64,000 nucleotides of DNA from Paenibacillus sp. RC334 (GTDB lineage: Bacteria; Bacillota; Bacilli; Paenibacillales; Paenibacillaceae), in assembly GCF_030034735.1 (NCBI RefSeq), contig NZ_CP125370.1, positions 186,001 through 250,000 of the forward strand, given 5' to 3'. Of the stretch, positions 43,604 to 53,757 are shown piece by piece; the stretch's first letter is position 1; each line of letters opens with the position of its first letter. The notes under the pieces are model-generated. The model saw only the letters and a list, made by a program, of their open reading frames with translations. It was not told where the DNA came from and did not search any database. The position numbers and the translations under genes are program-made.

Positions 43604-44002
43604 TTACAGTCCAAACACACTCTTGGCAACGACCTGCGTCAACTCTGCCTTATGGGCTTGGTACTGTTCAGGCGTAATGCTCTTGCTGGCCAGCCGTTGA
43701 TCCAGCTGCTCTGTCAACTGAGCCACCTGCAAATCAACGACAGCCTGAGCGTCCCGTTCATTATATTGTGCAATATCTGCCAAGGTTTGACCGTTATACA
43801 ACGCATCATACAATTGCTCATCCGAGGATACACCCAGTGTTTCCAGCAGCTCATCATCCTTGGAAGCCTCACTATCCTGTAGCTGAAGGGCTCTTTCTGG
43901 AGCCAGTGCAGAAGCATTGGCCCGACTTCCCCATGTAGAGGACTGCCCAATAGACAACGCCAGCAACAAGGTGCAGATAACCATGATTCGTTTTCGATTC
44001 AT
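43604..44002 (-). CDS. small secreted helical protein
   Basis: 132 residues from the ATG at 44002, with aaggag upstream. Signal peptide RKRIMVICTLLLALSIGQSS. The mature part has one helical module, LYDALYNGQTLADIAQYNER ... VAQLTEQLDQRLASKSITPE, which also occurs twice in the protein at 60140-60910 (LNTQLKAGKTLAAIAKAQSV). The module is common in Bacillales exported proteins of unknown role. Convergent with pyruvate kinase. Confidence 0.7.
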   Translation of the reverse strand: MNRKRIMVICTLLLALSIGQSSTWGSRANASALAPERALQLQDSEASKDDELLETLGVSSDEQLYDALYNGQTLADIAQYNERDAQAVVDLQVAQLTEQLDQRLASKSITPEQYQAHKAELTQVVAKSVFGL

Positions 44003-44260
44003 AAGAGTAAAGTCTCCTTTTGATTTCTTTGAAATTCTGACAAGGTGGAGCGGTATATGGATATCCAACGGGAGTAATATTCATGCTTTTAGCCCATCTG
44101 GCTTTTATGTAGTTACCAGATTCTTAAATACATCATACACGCCCAATCTTAGCGCCAGCTTAATACTCGTTTAAAATAAACTAAAAGTTCGCATTGTAAA
44201 CAGGTAACAGCAAAAAAATTTCACCGATGCTTGTAGGATGGCTCGTACGATGGATGTGAT

Positions 44261-45382
44261 CTATCCTTCGGTCCCTGTTTTTTTCTTTGACCAGATTTTT
44301 CGTATCCCATGCATACAGAGCAGCAGCAGAGGCAGAAAAAGGCCCATAGATAAGGAAAAAGGTGTCCATATTTTTGCATCCCAGGATTGCTGGTATGGGA
44401 CATTTGGGTATATGATCACCGACATGACGATCAGGATCATTCCGATAGGGAAGATCAGCGGACGATCATCTTTTAGATTAAAGATTTGGCTAATGGCTAT
44501 CATAATCGATTGCATATACAGAGCCAGCCTGAAAAAGAGCGAAATAAACCACATGGCAGCCATGATCGCTTCAATACGCTGAAGAAAATTTCCAATGTTT
44601 ATTTTTTTGGCTAATGAATAGCTCGGATATATATTTCTTGCTGTTAAATCAGGGCCAAAAACCAAAACGGCCAATACAATGAGTACAACCAGAACCAACC
44701 CGCCAATCAGGCCTCCTGTTAAAAAAGCCCTGCGCGCTTGATCAGGCTGATCTACAAACGGAAAAATCATGAGAAAAACAATATGGGTCAGAAACGCAAT
44801 ACTAATAAAGGACAAGGCGGCAGACCAAATGGGTCCAACTCCCTTCTCCAGCATCGGTTGGATGTTCTCCAGCTTGATATTGGATACGATTAAAACGACA
44901 AAAGCTGTATACAGCAAAATGAACAAGGGAAACAATAGTTCAGCAGAACGGGCTACCGTTTCCAGTCCCAGGCGCACGCCCATCAATACAATGAGCGCAA
45001 AGAGGATGTTGACCGCTTGCATCGGCGTTTCCGGCATCATTTGAGTAGTCAAAAAATTCCCCAAATCATACAACACCGCAGCAGGACCCCCCAGAAAAAA
45101 CATAACCATAAACAGTAGAGCAATGGATTTCCCCAACCACTTGCCCAAAAGGGTCTCCATGATTTCGATCAGGGTCATCTGCGGATACAGGATGGTGATC
45201 GTGTTGTACAGCCATATCAACAGCAGCCCGGCGCCCACTCCGACGAGTGCAGCGATCCATGCATCCTGTTTAGCTGTAGCGGCCATAACAGAAGGGATGA
45301 CGAGAATTGCAGTGCCGATTGTAAATAATATCGTTAAGATCAACAATTGACGTGTGGAGATTTTGACTTGCTTATGCACCAT
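44261..45382 (-). CDS. spore germinant receptor B subunit (GerAB type), copy 1
   Basis: 373 residues, about ten membrane helices, APC-superfamily germination permease. N-terminal ISTRQLLILTILFTIGTAIL and the block FGPDLTARNIYPSYSLAKKI are typical. It is a close tandem paralogue of the upstream copy, sharing most motifs. The ATG at 45382 or the GTG at 45379 are both possible; the latter keeps the same gaggtg spacing as copy 2. Its start overlaps the end of copy 2 by 11 bases. It would sit in the inner spore membrane and bind germinants. Confidence 0.88.
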   Translation of the reverse strand: MVHKQVKISTRQLLILTILFTIGTAILVIPSVMAATAKQDAWIAALVGVGAGLLLIWLYNTITILYPQMTLIEIMETLLGKWLGKSIALLFMVMFFLGGPAAVLYDLGNFLTTQMMPETPMQAVNILFALIVLMGVRLGLETVARSAELLFPLFILLYTAFVVLIVSNIKLENIQPMLEKGVGPIWSAALSFISIAFLTHIVFLMIFPFVDQPDQARRAFLTGGLIGGLVLVVLIVLAVLVFGPDLTARNIYPSYSLAKKINIGNFLQRIEAIMAAMWFISLFFRLALYMQSIMIAISQIFNLKDDRPLIFPIGMILIVMSVIIYPNVPYQQSWDAKIWTPFSLSMGLFLPLLLLCMHGIRKIWSKKKTGTEG

Positions 45383-46523
45383 CCTCACCTCTATTTTCAC
45401 GTTTATCATCCGGCTTGTTATTCTTGTTTGTCCCCAGCCTTTTCAGGGCATGTATACTGAGCAGCAGTAAGGGTAAAAACACCCCGAACGATAGTGCATA
45501 GGGAATCCACGTCTTGGTATCATAAGCTTGTTGATAAGGCACATTGGGATATACGATGGTCGACAAGGCGACTAAAAGAATGCCGAGAGGAAGCACTAGC
45601 TGGCGGTCATTTTTCAAGCGAAAGATTTGGGCTATGGCTGTCACAATGGAGTGCATATACAACGTGATCCTGAAAAAGAGCGAAATAAACCACATCGTAG
45701 CCATGATCGCTTCGATACGTTGTAGAAAATTGCCGATGCTAATTTTTTTGGCTAACGCATAGCTTGGATATATATTTCTTGCGGTTAGATCAGGACCTAG
45801 TACCAAAATAGCCAATGAAACGACCACGACCAACATTAATCCGCCAATCAGGCTTCCTGTGAAAATAGCTTTACGGGCTTGGTCGAAACGATTGACAGAA
45901 GCCGGGAAGATCATGAGCAGAATGATGTGAGGCAGGAACGCTGTGCTGACAAAGGACAGGGCAGCAGACCCAATAGGCCCGACTCCAGCCTCCAGTACAG
46001 GTTGAACATTTTCCAATTTAATATTGGACACTATCAAACCCGTAAAAGAAATATAAAGCAGAATAAATAACGGAAACATCAATTCGGCAGAACGAGCTAT
46101 CACTTCCAGTCCCAGCCGGACAGCCAACAATATAATAAGCGCAAAAAGAATGTTTACCGCTTGAATCGGTGTTTCCGGGATCATTTGAGTGGTCATAAAA
46201 TTCCCCAGGTAGAATAAAACGGGAATAGGAGCATTGATGAAAAATGTGGCGAAAAACAGAAGACCGACAGCTTTGCCTAGCCACTTTCCGAGCAGGGCTT
46301 CCATAATTCCAATCAGGGTCTTCTGCGGATACAGCGACGCAAGCTTGATGTACAAATACAAGACGAGAAGCCCGGCCACGACCCCGACAAGCGCGGCCAT
46401 CCACGCATCCTGCTTGGCTACCTCCGCCATGCCTGACGGGATGATGAGGATTGCGCTCCCGACCGTATATAAAGTCGTCAAGATCATAAGTTGACGTGCT
46501 GAGATTTTGATCTGCCCGGGCAC
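45372..46523 (-). CDS. spore germinant receptor B subunit (GerAB type), copy 2
   Basis: 383 residues from a GTG six bases after gaggtg; a GTG nine bases earlier overlaps that site. Begins PGQIKISARQLMILTTLYTV; shares LGPDLTARNIYPSYALAKKI and YPNVPYQQAYDTKTWIPYAL with copy 1. Two B subunits in one ger operon point to alternative germinant specificities. It follows the small D-like gene by 16 bases. Confidence 0.88.
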   Translation of the reverse strand: MPGQIKISARQLMILTTLYTVGSAILIIPSGMAEVAKQDAWMAALVGVVAGLLVLYLYIKLASLYPQKTLIGIMEALLGKWLGKAVGLLFFATFFINAPIPVLFYLGNFMTTQMIPETPIQAVNILFALIILLAVRLGLEVIARSAELMFPLFILLYISFTGLIVSNIKLENVQPVLEAGVGPIGSAALSFVSTAFLPHIILLMIFPASVNRFDQARKAIFTGSLIGGLMLVVVVSLAILVLGPDLTARNIYPSYALAKKISIGNFLQRIEAIMATMWFISLFFRITLYMHSIVTAIAQIFRLKNDRQLVLPLGILLVALSTIVYPNVPYQQAYDTKTWIPYALSFGVFLPLLLLSIHALKRLGTNKNNKPDDKRENRGEDGA

Positions 46524-46538
46524 TAATTTCACCTCGTC

Positions 46539-46789
46539 TTATTTTATTAGACCGATATGGGTCAGGAAATCGCTGAATGGTCTATACACGGCTGCGATCC
46601 AATCCAGAGGAGTAGGAATAAACCCACTTAATACCTTGGCACTGCTGATCCCGACCCCAAGAAATAGCAGGATGTAAAACAGCCAAAGTTCTTTTTTAAA
46701 CCCTTTTTCCGCATGTACGGGACCTCAAACATGCTGATTGCAACAGCGACCAGCAGTATGCCCAGCACGTTCATTATTTTAGGCAGCAT
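46539..46789 (-). pseudogene. small ger-operon membrane protein (D-like), frameshifted
   Basis: Starts at ATG 46789 behind aaggtg. The first frame gives MLPKIMNVLGILLVAVAISM ... PYMRKKG, then must shift at an A5/G3 run (46702-46708) to continue FKKELWLFYILLFLGVGISS ... FLTHIGLIK and stop. Read together it is ~83 residues with two membrane helices, the size and position of GerD/GerUD-type accessory proteins between C and B subunits. As given, it terminates early. Confidence 0.65.
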
Positions 46790-46812
46790 CTTTTAACACC
46801 TTCTTTGGTAGG

Positions 46813-48018
46813 TTACTCCTTCATATCATTCAGGAATGAGCTGCCAATCGTGCCCAAGCGTCGAATTTTGAAATCGACCTTGATATCTACAGGCAATTCT
46901 GCGAAATGCTCACGATCCCAATTTTTTTTCAGTGCACTCCAGGTCTTCGGATCAGCACGGTGAATGGCTTCGCCGAATCCGAAAATGTCAGCTTTGTACG
47001 ATTTTTGAGCTTTTCTGACGGCTGATTTCATAATCCCTTCGACCTTTTCTTCCTCTTTCTTCTCCAGCTCATAAATCGTGCTCACTTTAGTTAAATCCAG
47101 GCCCTGACATTCGACTTCTCCCACATTGGCCTCAACATGCATTTTAATATTGATCCGGGGCTCCCCCCTATGCACGTTTCCTTTTATGGCAGTTTGGGTC
47201 CGAATGATCTCCGTGACGACTTTTCCGCCTTCGGGGCAGGCCACAAAGCCGACAGAGCTTTGCACTTTGCCGAGAATGAAGTTGTAGCCCCTGCTTTCCG
47301 TTTCGTCTAACCATCCGATTAATTTGTCTTTTTTGAACACTGCAAGTCCCGAGTACTGTAAACGGACAGGTGGGTCGATCTGTTGGACATTGCTGTTCGA
47401 TTCTCCCATTTCGGTATTGCCAACGATCCGAAGTCCTGTCAAGACAGGCTGCATTCCTTCGCTGGTGAGAGCTGCAATCAATTCATCCAGGGTTACCGTC
47501 ATACTGGGCGACCAGTTTTTCTCTGATGTTTCCAGGGCGGAGAAAAGATCATTCGCCGGAATCGGGTCCAGGGGTGTCATAATTTTCAATGTGTCCTCCG
47601 CACTGGTGCCCTTTGACACCACAATATAAAAGTCGGTGCGAAACTGATGATCCCTGGAGAGTAAATCGAGAGCTTTCGCCATCCCTTCCGTTGCTATCGA
47701 CTCACCGATTACGCATATGCGCAGGTGAGAAAAATACATTTTTCGGGGACTGAGCGTCGTAATTTTCCGGATGGCTTCAAACACAGTATCCGCTTCCGTG
47801 GTGTACAACGTGGCTGGAGCCCTACTGCCTGATCCTTTTTTGGATGCTGCTTCTCCGGGGTCCACAACCTGGACGGAGACACGGAATTGATCTCCATGTT
47901 TATCGATCCCCATCCCGACGGCGATAGCAAGCTCATTCAGCTCCCTGCGGTTCCAACAGCCCGTCAGAAGCAAGACGAGTGTAAGCATCAGGAACAGAAA
48001 TGCCGTCTTCTGTTTCAT
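46813..48018 (-). CDS. spore germinant receptor C subunit (GerAC type) lipoprotein
   Basis: 401 residues. Lipobox LLTGCWNRREL is the hallmark of GerAC proteins, followed by AIAVGMGIDK. Further blocks: FEAIRKITTLSPRKMYFSHL, FYIVVSKGTSAEDTL, SGLAVFKKDKLIGWLDETES and the C-terminal KSYKADIFGFGEAIHRADPK. Intact. It is the peripheral lipoprotein of the receptor complex encoded with the A and B subunits. Confidence 0.93.
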   Translation of the reverse strand: MKQKTAFLFLMLTLVLLLTGCWNRRELNELAIAVGMGIDKHGDQFRVSVQVVDPGEAASKKGSGSRAPATLYTTEADTVFEAIRKITTLSPRKMYFSHLRICVIGESIATEGMAKALDLLSRDHQFRTDFYIVVSKGTSAEDTLKIMTPLDPIPANDLFSALETSEKNWSPSMTVTLDELIAALTSEGMQPVLTGLRIVGNTEMGESNSNVQQIDPPVRLQYSGLAVFKKDKLIGWLDETESRGYNFILGKVQSSVGFVACPEGGKVVTEIIRTQTAIKGNVHRGEPRINIKMHVEANVGEVECQGLDLTKVSTIYELEKKEEEKVEGIMKSAVRKAQKSYKADIFGFGEAIHRADPKTWSALKKNWDREHFAELPVDIKVDFKIRRLGTIGSSFLNDMKE

Positions 48019-48058
48019 GCTTGTCTACTCCTTTCCGTCTGTTCCTGTCTTCTTCGCT

Positions 48059-49655
48059 TTATTCCCGTGGTTTCCGAGGCGGGGTGCTGTTTCGGCGATT
48101 CACATTTTTCTGATTTATCAGCCGGGGACGTGTAATCATCATCCAGTGAGGAAGCCGAAAGATGGTATCCTTGGTGTCCGACGGTATTAAAGGGGCAAAA
48201 GGAGCCATATAGGGAATGCCAAACGAACGAAGGCTGCACATATGCAGGATGAGGGCAATGCCGCCGACGATAATCCCGAATAGTCCAAATGAAGCGGCAA
48301 GCCCCATCAAGGGGAAGCGCAGCATACGAAAAGCGATGGACATATTATAGGCAGGCAGGACGAAGCTGGAAATCGCAGTAATGGATACGACAATAACCAT
48401 CGCCGCTGATATGATCCCGGCCTGGACAGCCGCTTGTCCGATGACGAGCGTGCCTACGATAGAGACGGCTGCCCCGATATACTTTGGCATGCGGACGCCG
48501 GCTTCCCGTAATATTTCAAAAGTCAATTCCATCATGAGCGCTTCGATAAAGGCGGGAAAAGGAACGGACTCCCGCTGTGCCGCCAGACCGATCAGCAGTG
48601 AGGTTGGCAGCATTTCCTGATGAAACGTAGTGATGCTAACATATAAGGACGGACCAAGCAGGGAAATGAAGACCCCGGTGTAACGAAGAACCCGGATGAA
48701 ACTGCTGATGTCCGCACGCTGATAATAATCCTCCGCCGCATGTAGAAAGGAAACAAACAGCGCAGGTACGACAAGCACAAACGGGGTTCCATCTATCAGG
48801 ATCGCGATCTTGCCTTCCAGCAGCTCGGCGGCGATGACGTCCGGGCGTTCGGAGTTGTATACTGTCGGAAAAGGGGTAAATGTTTCGTCCTGAATTAACT
48901 CCTCGATATATCCGCTTTCAAGAATGCCGTCTACATCAATGCGATTCAGCCGTTCATGTACTTCTTCGACCAATTTATGGTCCACGATTCCCTTGATATA
49001 CATGACTGCGACATCGGTTTGGGTCACGCGGCCCAATTTGTTTTGTTTCCAGCCACAGGTTCGGATCTTTAATCTTACGTCGGATCAAGGCTGTATTCGT
49101 GCGCAGTGTTTCCGAAAATCCTTCTCGCGGCCCACGGACGACATTTTCCGAGGCGGGCTCGGTGACCCCGCGATCCTTCCATCCTCGTGCGCTGGCCACG
49201 ATTCCCTGCGTCTCACCGTCAACCAAAATGATTGCATCTCCGGATAACAGAGCGTTATATAAGGTTTCAAAGTCGGTAACATCCCGGATGTCCCCGATGG
49301 TCAGGGCGTAATCTTTTAAAATCTGCAATACATGGGAGGAGGTTTGGATGCTACGCTCCACGTCGCTGGACAAGCTGCTATCCAGCATCATCGACTCCAT
49401 AATGAAGTCAGAGACTATATTTTTATCCGCCAAACCGTCGGTATAGAGGATCGCAATGATTTGTTCACCATCCTTGCCGATACGAACCTCTCTTATGATG
49501 ATGTCGGTGCTGTTACCGAGTGCTTGTCTGATCCGCTGAAGATTTGACCCGATATTTGGACTGAGCTGCGCCTCTGAATGTGCAGGCTTACTCTCGGTGT
49601 GCTGGACAGGTGGCTTTTTAAACTTGTTGTGGATGCTTCTATTCCGAAAACGCAT
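48059..49655 (-). pseudogene. spore germinant receptor A subunit (GerAA type), frameshifted
   Basis: Two frames together give a normal ~530-residue GerAA. The N-terminal domain (QRIRQALGNSTDIIIREVRI, LYNALLSGDAIILVDGETQG) lies in the first frame. The rest, from GRVTQTDVAVMYIKGIVDHK through the membrane helices, is in the second. One extra base in the gggcc run near 49030-49034 separates them; without it LWLETKQIG-RVTQTDV reads through. A weak sigma-G-like pair (gttta, 18 bases, catactg, minus strand 49721-49692) precedes the start. First gene of the operon. Confidence 0.85.
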
Positions 49656-49761
49656 GAATGTTCGCCCTCTCCTTGCGGATGTTTTTTAATCCAGTATGGA
49701 CGCAGTGGGCTTCTCATAAACTTACTATTGGAATTTCGATGGGTAGAAGGGGAATATGAAA

Positions 49762-49793
49762 AGAACCTCTTTCACAAGAATGAAAGAGGTTCT
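49762..49793 (-). terminator. terminator of the DUF805 gene
   Basis: agaacctctttca (49762-49774) and tgaaagaggttct (49781-49793) form a perfect 13-bp stem 17 bases after the DUF805 stop on the minus strand; tttt follows on that strand. Confidence 0.8.
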
Positions 49794-49809
49794 CAGGCAT
49801 TTGCACCAA

Positions 49810-50154
49810 TTACAATTTAGGATTTTTCCCATATTTGTTCTCAGCGGGTTGACTGTCTTGGCATAAGAATACAATCAGGATAATAGTACCAACAAGAGGG
49901 ATTAAACTGATCAAAATCCACCATCCGGTTCTGCCTGTGTCGTGCAGTCTACGGGCTATAACGGCCAGAGACGGCAACAGGACAGCCAAAGAATAAAGGT
50001 ACGTCAAGATCGGAGTTAAGCCCACAAGACCATCGATCAAACCGATTATAAAAGCCGCGATCACATTGAACAGAGCAAACATCCAGTATTCTGTACGTCG
50101 TGCTCTACCTTGGAATCCTACATAGTTTTTTAATCCATTTAAATACCATTGCAT
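49810..50154 (-). CDS. DUF805 membrane protein
   Basis: 114 residues, three to four membrane helices. The family opening YLNGLKNYVGFQGRARRTEY and the ending RRLHDTGRTGWWILISLIPL are both clear. Strong site gaggaggtgaaaatat. Function unknown; common in bacteria. Monocistronic with its own terminator. Confidence 0.9.
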   Translation of the reverse strand: MQWYLNGLKNYVGFQGRARRTEYWMFALFNVIAAFIIGLIDGLVGLTPILTYLYSLAVLLPSLAVIARRLHDTGRTGWWILISLIPLVGTIILIVFLCQDSQPAENKYGKNPKL

Positions 50155-50590
50155 ATATTTTCACCTCCTCAAAAAAATTTAAAGGTTTACTTTAAGGTAA
50201 TTCAAAATTGTTCTTTTAGGTATATCGGCAGGAAGGAAATAGAATTTTACTTGTAAAATTATGGTTCTAAAATGGGCGTATACACAACTAATTTATTAAT
50301 GTTAATAATTTAATGAATAATTTATAAAAATATAAAATTATATATTGAATTTTCCACATTCATTGAATAATATAGAGGTACGGTTAACCGTCAGGTTTGA
50401 ATCCGCCTTCTTAACAGAAGATACTTTTATTTTCCGAATGAATTGAAAGCGCTTTAATTCAAGATGGGGGGATGAGCGACATTTAATTCGAGGGTGAAGA
50501 AGCTAATACAAACATAATCCTGACCGCCTTACTTAATATCGTCTTATGTTTAACAATCAGGTATGTTCAAAAACGAGAGGAGATTAGTTT
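50155..50590. other. AT-rich upstream region of the GH43 gene
   Basis: 436 bases without a gene. The left half is extremely AT-rich; the right half contains a cre-like site and must hold the promoter of the secreted glycosidase gene. Confidence 0.4.
50443..50457. promoter_or_regulatory. cre site (CcpA) upstream of GH43 gene
   Basis: ttgaaagcgctttaa is a strong match to the catabolite-responsive element (core GAAAGCGCTTT). Located 134 bases before the start, consistent with glucose repression of a polysaccharide-degrading enzyme. Confidence 0.65.
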
Positions 50591-53026
50591 ATGAAGCCAT
50601 TATTTTTTCGCAAGGTAACGGCAGCTTCTCTGGCGGGTGCGCTGCTGCTGCCTGCCTCTTATGCAGGCGCCGAACAAATGCTCAATCCGGATACAGATGG
50701 GATTCAAGCTGCAGGGCAGATTACCCTTCAAGATCAAAACCAAGAGAACATTTCCATTCAAAGCAAAAAGACCGTTTCTTTCAAGGAAACTTCCGTACAT
50801 GATCCATCCATTCTGAAAGTGAAAGATACATTTTACATTTTTGGTTCCCATCTTGCTGCTGCCAAGTCCAAGGACCTCATGAATTGGGATACGATTGCCA
50901 CAGGAGTAGCGAATGGTAATGTATTGATTCCCAACGTCAAAGAGGAATTAAAAGAAGCGCTGGATTGGGCCCAGACAGACACGCTGTGGGCAGCGGATGT
51001 CATTCAACTGGCCAATGGAAAGTTTTACATGTACTATAACGCCTGCAAGGGTGACTCCCCGCGTTCAGCAATGGGTCTAGCAGTTGCCGATAAAATTGAA
51101 GGGCCTTATAAGAATAAAGGCATTTTCCTGAAATCTGGCATGTGGGGTCAACTGGGTGAGGATGGGACGATCTATGACGCAACCAAGCATCCGAATGTCG
51201 TGGACCCGGACACTTTTTACGATAAGAGCGGCAAGCTCTGGATGGTATACGGCTCCTACTCAGGAGGCATTTTCATTCTGGAAATGGATGAAAAAACAGG
51301 GAAGCCGCTGCCCGGACAAGGCTACGGGAAAAAGCTGACAGGCGGTAACCATGCCCGTATGGAAGGGTCGTACATACAGTACAGTCCGCAAACGGACTAT
51401 TATTACTTGTTCCTGTCTTATGGGGGCTTATCGGCAGATGGAGGATACAACCTTCGTGTGGCTCGATCCAAAACACCGGATGGTCCTTTTTACGATGCTG
51501 AGGGCAACGATATGATCAAGGTCAAGGCGAATCCTGACAAGCCTCTTTTTGATGACGCTTCCATTGAGCCGTACGGTGTCAAGCTGATAGGGAACTATCT
51601 GATTCCAAGAGAAATTGGGGACTCGGGTACTGGACTGGGTACAGGCTATGTTTCACCCGGACATAACTCGGCTTATTACGATCCCAAAACGAAAAAGCAT
51701 TTTCTGATTTTTCACTCCCGTTTCCCGGGCAGAGGCGAACAGTTTGAAGTGCGGGTGCATGAAATGTTTATGAACGCTGACGGTTGGCCTGTAGTTGCTC
51801 CTTATCGTTATTCTGGGGATGAGGATTCACTGAAGAAGTTGTCGGAAAAGGATGTCCTCGGTCAATACTCGTATGTAAATCACGGGAAAGAAATCTCGGC
51901 CAATATTAAGCAAGCCGTGACCGTCAGTTTGGAAAGCGGCGGCAAACTGTCCGGCGGCGCGAGCGGTACATGGAAGCTTGGTACAGGTAATCAGCTGGAG
52001 ATTACGGCGGATGGCACGAAGTACAAAGGTGTATTCCTGCGGCATCTTGATCCAGATACGGGCACCAAGACGCTTGCCTTCACTGCCCTGTCCTCCAAGG
52101 GTGTTGCGGTCTGGGGTACGTTGAAGCCTGAGCAGAAGGCCAGCAAAATTGTAGCCGCGGTGCAGAAGGATTTGAGCTTGGGCGATACGAGCAACGTTTT
52201 TTATAATCTGACGCTTCCTACTCAGGGAACACAAGATACCACCATTTCGTGGGAGTCCTCACGTCCCGAGAACATTTCCGTGACAGGTGAAGTGTACCGT
52301 CCAGAAGCGGGCTCCCAGCCTGCAACGGTCACATTGACCGCGACCATAAAAAAAGACAAAGCAACAGCGAAGAAAAGCTTTATAGCCACGGTTCCCGAGC
52401 AGGCTCAGGGTCCGCAGCTCGCGCACTATTCATGGAGTGAGGATCAAGGGACAACGGTCGTGGATAGCACATACAACAACTATGATGGCAAGGCATTTGG
52501 GGGAGCCACATGGGACAAGGAAGGGAAGTCCGGCGGAGCTCTTGTTTTGAACGGCAAGGATGGTTACGTGCAGCTGCCGGGCATGGTAACGGATGCCGAG
52601 GACTTTACTTTTTCCGCGTGGGTAAACTGGAAGGGCGGCGCAGCCTGGCAGCGGATTTTTGACTTTGGAAATGGACAGAGCCGCCATATGTTCCTGACTT
52701 CATCCCAAGGAAGCGGAGTGCTACAGTTTACGATCCATGAAGGTACGGATCAAAGCTTGCTTTCGAAAGCACCGCTGCCATTGAACCAATGGACGCATGT
52801 AGCGGTTACACTGGAGGGGAACACTGGAAAGCTGTATGTAAACGGTGAAGAGGTAGCTGTTAATGATAGCGTTACCTTTAACCCGAGAGAACTGCTGACG
52901 AGCGAGGCTTATCTCGGCAAAAGCCGCTTTGCTGCCGATGCCAACTTTAATGGCAGTCTGGATGAGGTTCAATTGTATAACAAAGCGCTTACAACAGATG
53001 AAATTAAGGCATTGGCAGGTCTTTGA
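50591..53026 (+). CDS. secreted GH43 arabinanase-like glycosidase with LamG domain
   Basis: 811 residues. Signal peptide ending ASYAGA. GH43 five-blade catalytic domain (~60-410): Asp near residue 71 in SVHDPSILK, a second Asp near 205 in HPNVVDPDTFYD, and acid Glu near 258 in RMEGSYIQYSP. Next comes a small domain with GQYSYVNHGKEIS, an atrophied Ig-like domain (~530-605, DTTISWESSRPENISVTGEV) and a C-terminal LamG/concanavalin-like carbohydrate-binding domain (~615-811, WVNWKGGAAWQRIFDFGNGQ). It would cut arabinan or arabinose-containing polysaccharide outside the cell. A cre site lies upstream. Confidence 0.92.
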   Translation: MKPLFFRKVTAASLAGALLLPASYAGAEQMLNPDTDGIQAAGQITLQDQNQENISIQSKKTVSFKETSVHDPSILKVKDTFYIFGSHLAAAKSKDLMNWDTIATGVANGNVLIPNVKEELKEALDWAQTDTLWAADVIQLANGKFYMYYNACKGDSPRSAMGLAVADKIEGPYKNKGIFLKSGMWGQLGEDGTIYDATKHPNVVDPDTFYDKSGKLWMVYGSYSGGIFILEMDEKTGKPLPGQGYGKKLTGGNHARMEGSYIQYSPQTDYYYLFLSYGGLSADGGYNLRVARSKTPDGPFYDAEGNDMIKVKANPDKPLFDDASIEPYGVKLIGNYLIPREIGDSGTGLGTGYVSPGHNSAYYDPKTKKHFLIFHSRFPGRGEQFEVRVHEMFMNADGWPVVAPYRYSGDEDSLKKLSEKDVLGQYSYVNHGKEISANIKQAVTVSLESGGKLSGGASGTWKLGTGNQLEITADGTKYKGVFLRHLDPDTGTKTLAFTALSSKGVAVWGTLKPEQKASKIVAAVQKDLSLGDTSNVFYNLTLPTQGTQDTTISWESSRPENISVTGEVYRPEAGSQPATVTLTATIKKDKATAKKSFIATVPEQAQGPQLAHYSWSEDQGTTVVDSTYNNYDGKAFGGATWDKEGKSGGALVLNGKDGYVQLPGMVTDAEDFTFSAWVNWKGGAAWQRIFDFGNGQSRHMFLTSSQGSGVLQFTIHEGTDQSLLSKAPLPLNQWTHVAVTLEGNTGKLYVNGEEVAVNDSVTFNPRELLTSEAYLGKSRFAADANFNGSLDEVQLYNKALTTDEIKALAGL

Positions 53027-53056
53027 TGCTGGTAAAACAATAACGTAACCGAGTAG

Positions 53057-53108
53057 ATGCAGGAGACGGGCTTATTATAAAAAAAGTTCGTTTCCTGCAT
53101 AAGTTTTA
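53057..53108 (+). terminator. terminator of GH43 gene
   Basis: atgcaggagacgggctt (53057-53073) pairs over 17 bp, with three G-U pairs, with aagttcgtttcctgcat (53084-53100); aagtttt follows. Confidence 0.7.
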
Positions 53109-53425
53109 TATATTTATTTTTCTTTTGCTGGTATAATAATAAGCAGTCGTGGATATACTGTTTTAAGTAGGCGTTGATGAATGACTTTCGCCTCATGAAT
53201 ACGGCCTAGAAACGTAAATAGATGACAAGAGCACTCTGCATAATTTAAATTCCCCAGTGCTTGCGTTTTCAATACACTTATGGTAATATGAGTATATTGA
53301 AATTGTGACCTGAGATTCGCATATTGTAGAGGGTTATTGTTTTAGGTTGAAATAACCTTGTACAATATGTGAATTTTTATTTGTAAAAAATAAAGGTCAT
53401 ATAAATATATTTTGGAGGTAATTCC
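53109..53425. other. long leader region of the cold-shock gene
   Basis: About 315 bases without a gene. A possible promoter is ttgaaa-N17-catatt ~125 bases before the start. A long 5' leader is usual for cold-shock mRNAs and may contribute to cold control. Confidence 0.4.
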
Positions 53426-53626
53426 ATGCAAACAGGTACAGTTAAATGGTTTAACGCAGAAAAAGGTTTTGGTTTCATCGAGGTTGAAGGTGGAAGCGAC
53501 GTATTCGTACATTTCTCCGCAATCCAAGGCGACGGCTTCAAATCTTTGGACGAAGGCCAACGCGTAGAATTCAACGTAGTTGAAGGAAACCGTGGACCAC
53601 AAGCTGAGAACGTTGTAAAACTGTAA
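53426..53626 (+). CDS. cspB: cold-shock protein (CspA/CspB family)
   Basis: 66 residues. Single OB-fold with RNP1 KGFGFIEV and RNP2 DVFVHFSAI, the nucleic-acid-binding aromatic patches. N-terminal [15 protein letters not shown] is diagnostic. It acts as an RNA chaperone. Strong site ggaggtaattcc. Short unit ended by a strong terminator; the YdjO-like gene follows, as in many Bacillales. Confidence 0.96.
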   Translation: MQTGTVKWFNAEKGFGFIEVEGGSDVFVHFSAIQGDGFKSLDEGQRVEFNVVEGNRGPQAENVVKL

Positions 53627-53647
53627 TTTAAAATTACAGCCTACTTC

Positions 53648-53686
53648 AAATGCCCCGAACATAGCGTTTGGGGCATTTGTTTTTAT
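53648..53686 (+). terminator. terminator of cold-shock gene
   Basis: caaatgcccc (53648-53657) pairs exactly with ggggcatttg (53671-53680), then ttttta. Confidence 0.9.
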
Positions 53687-53757
53687 CTGTTCACAGGGCC
53701 GTTTTTGAACTGATTACATCTTATCGCTTTATAAATCATGAAGAAAGAGGGATGTTT

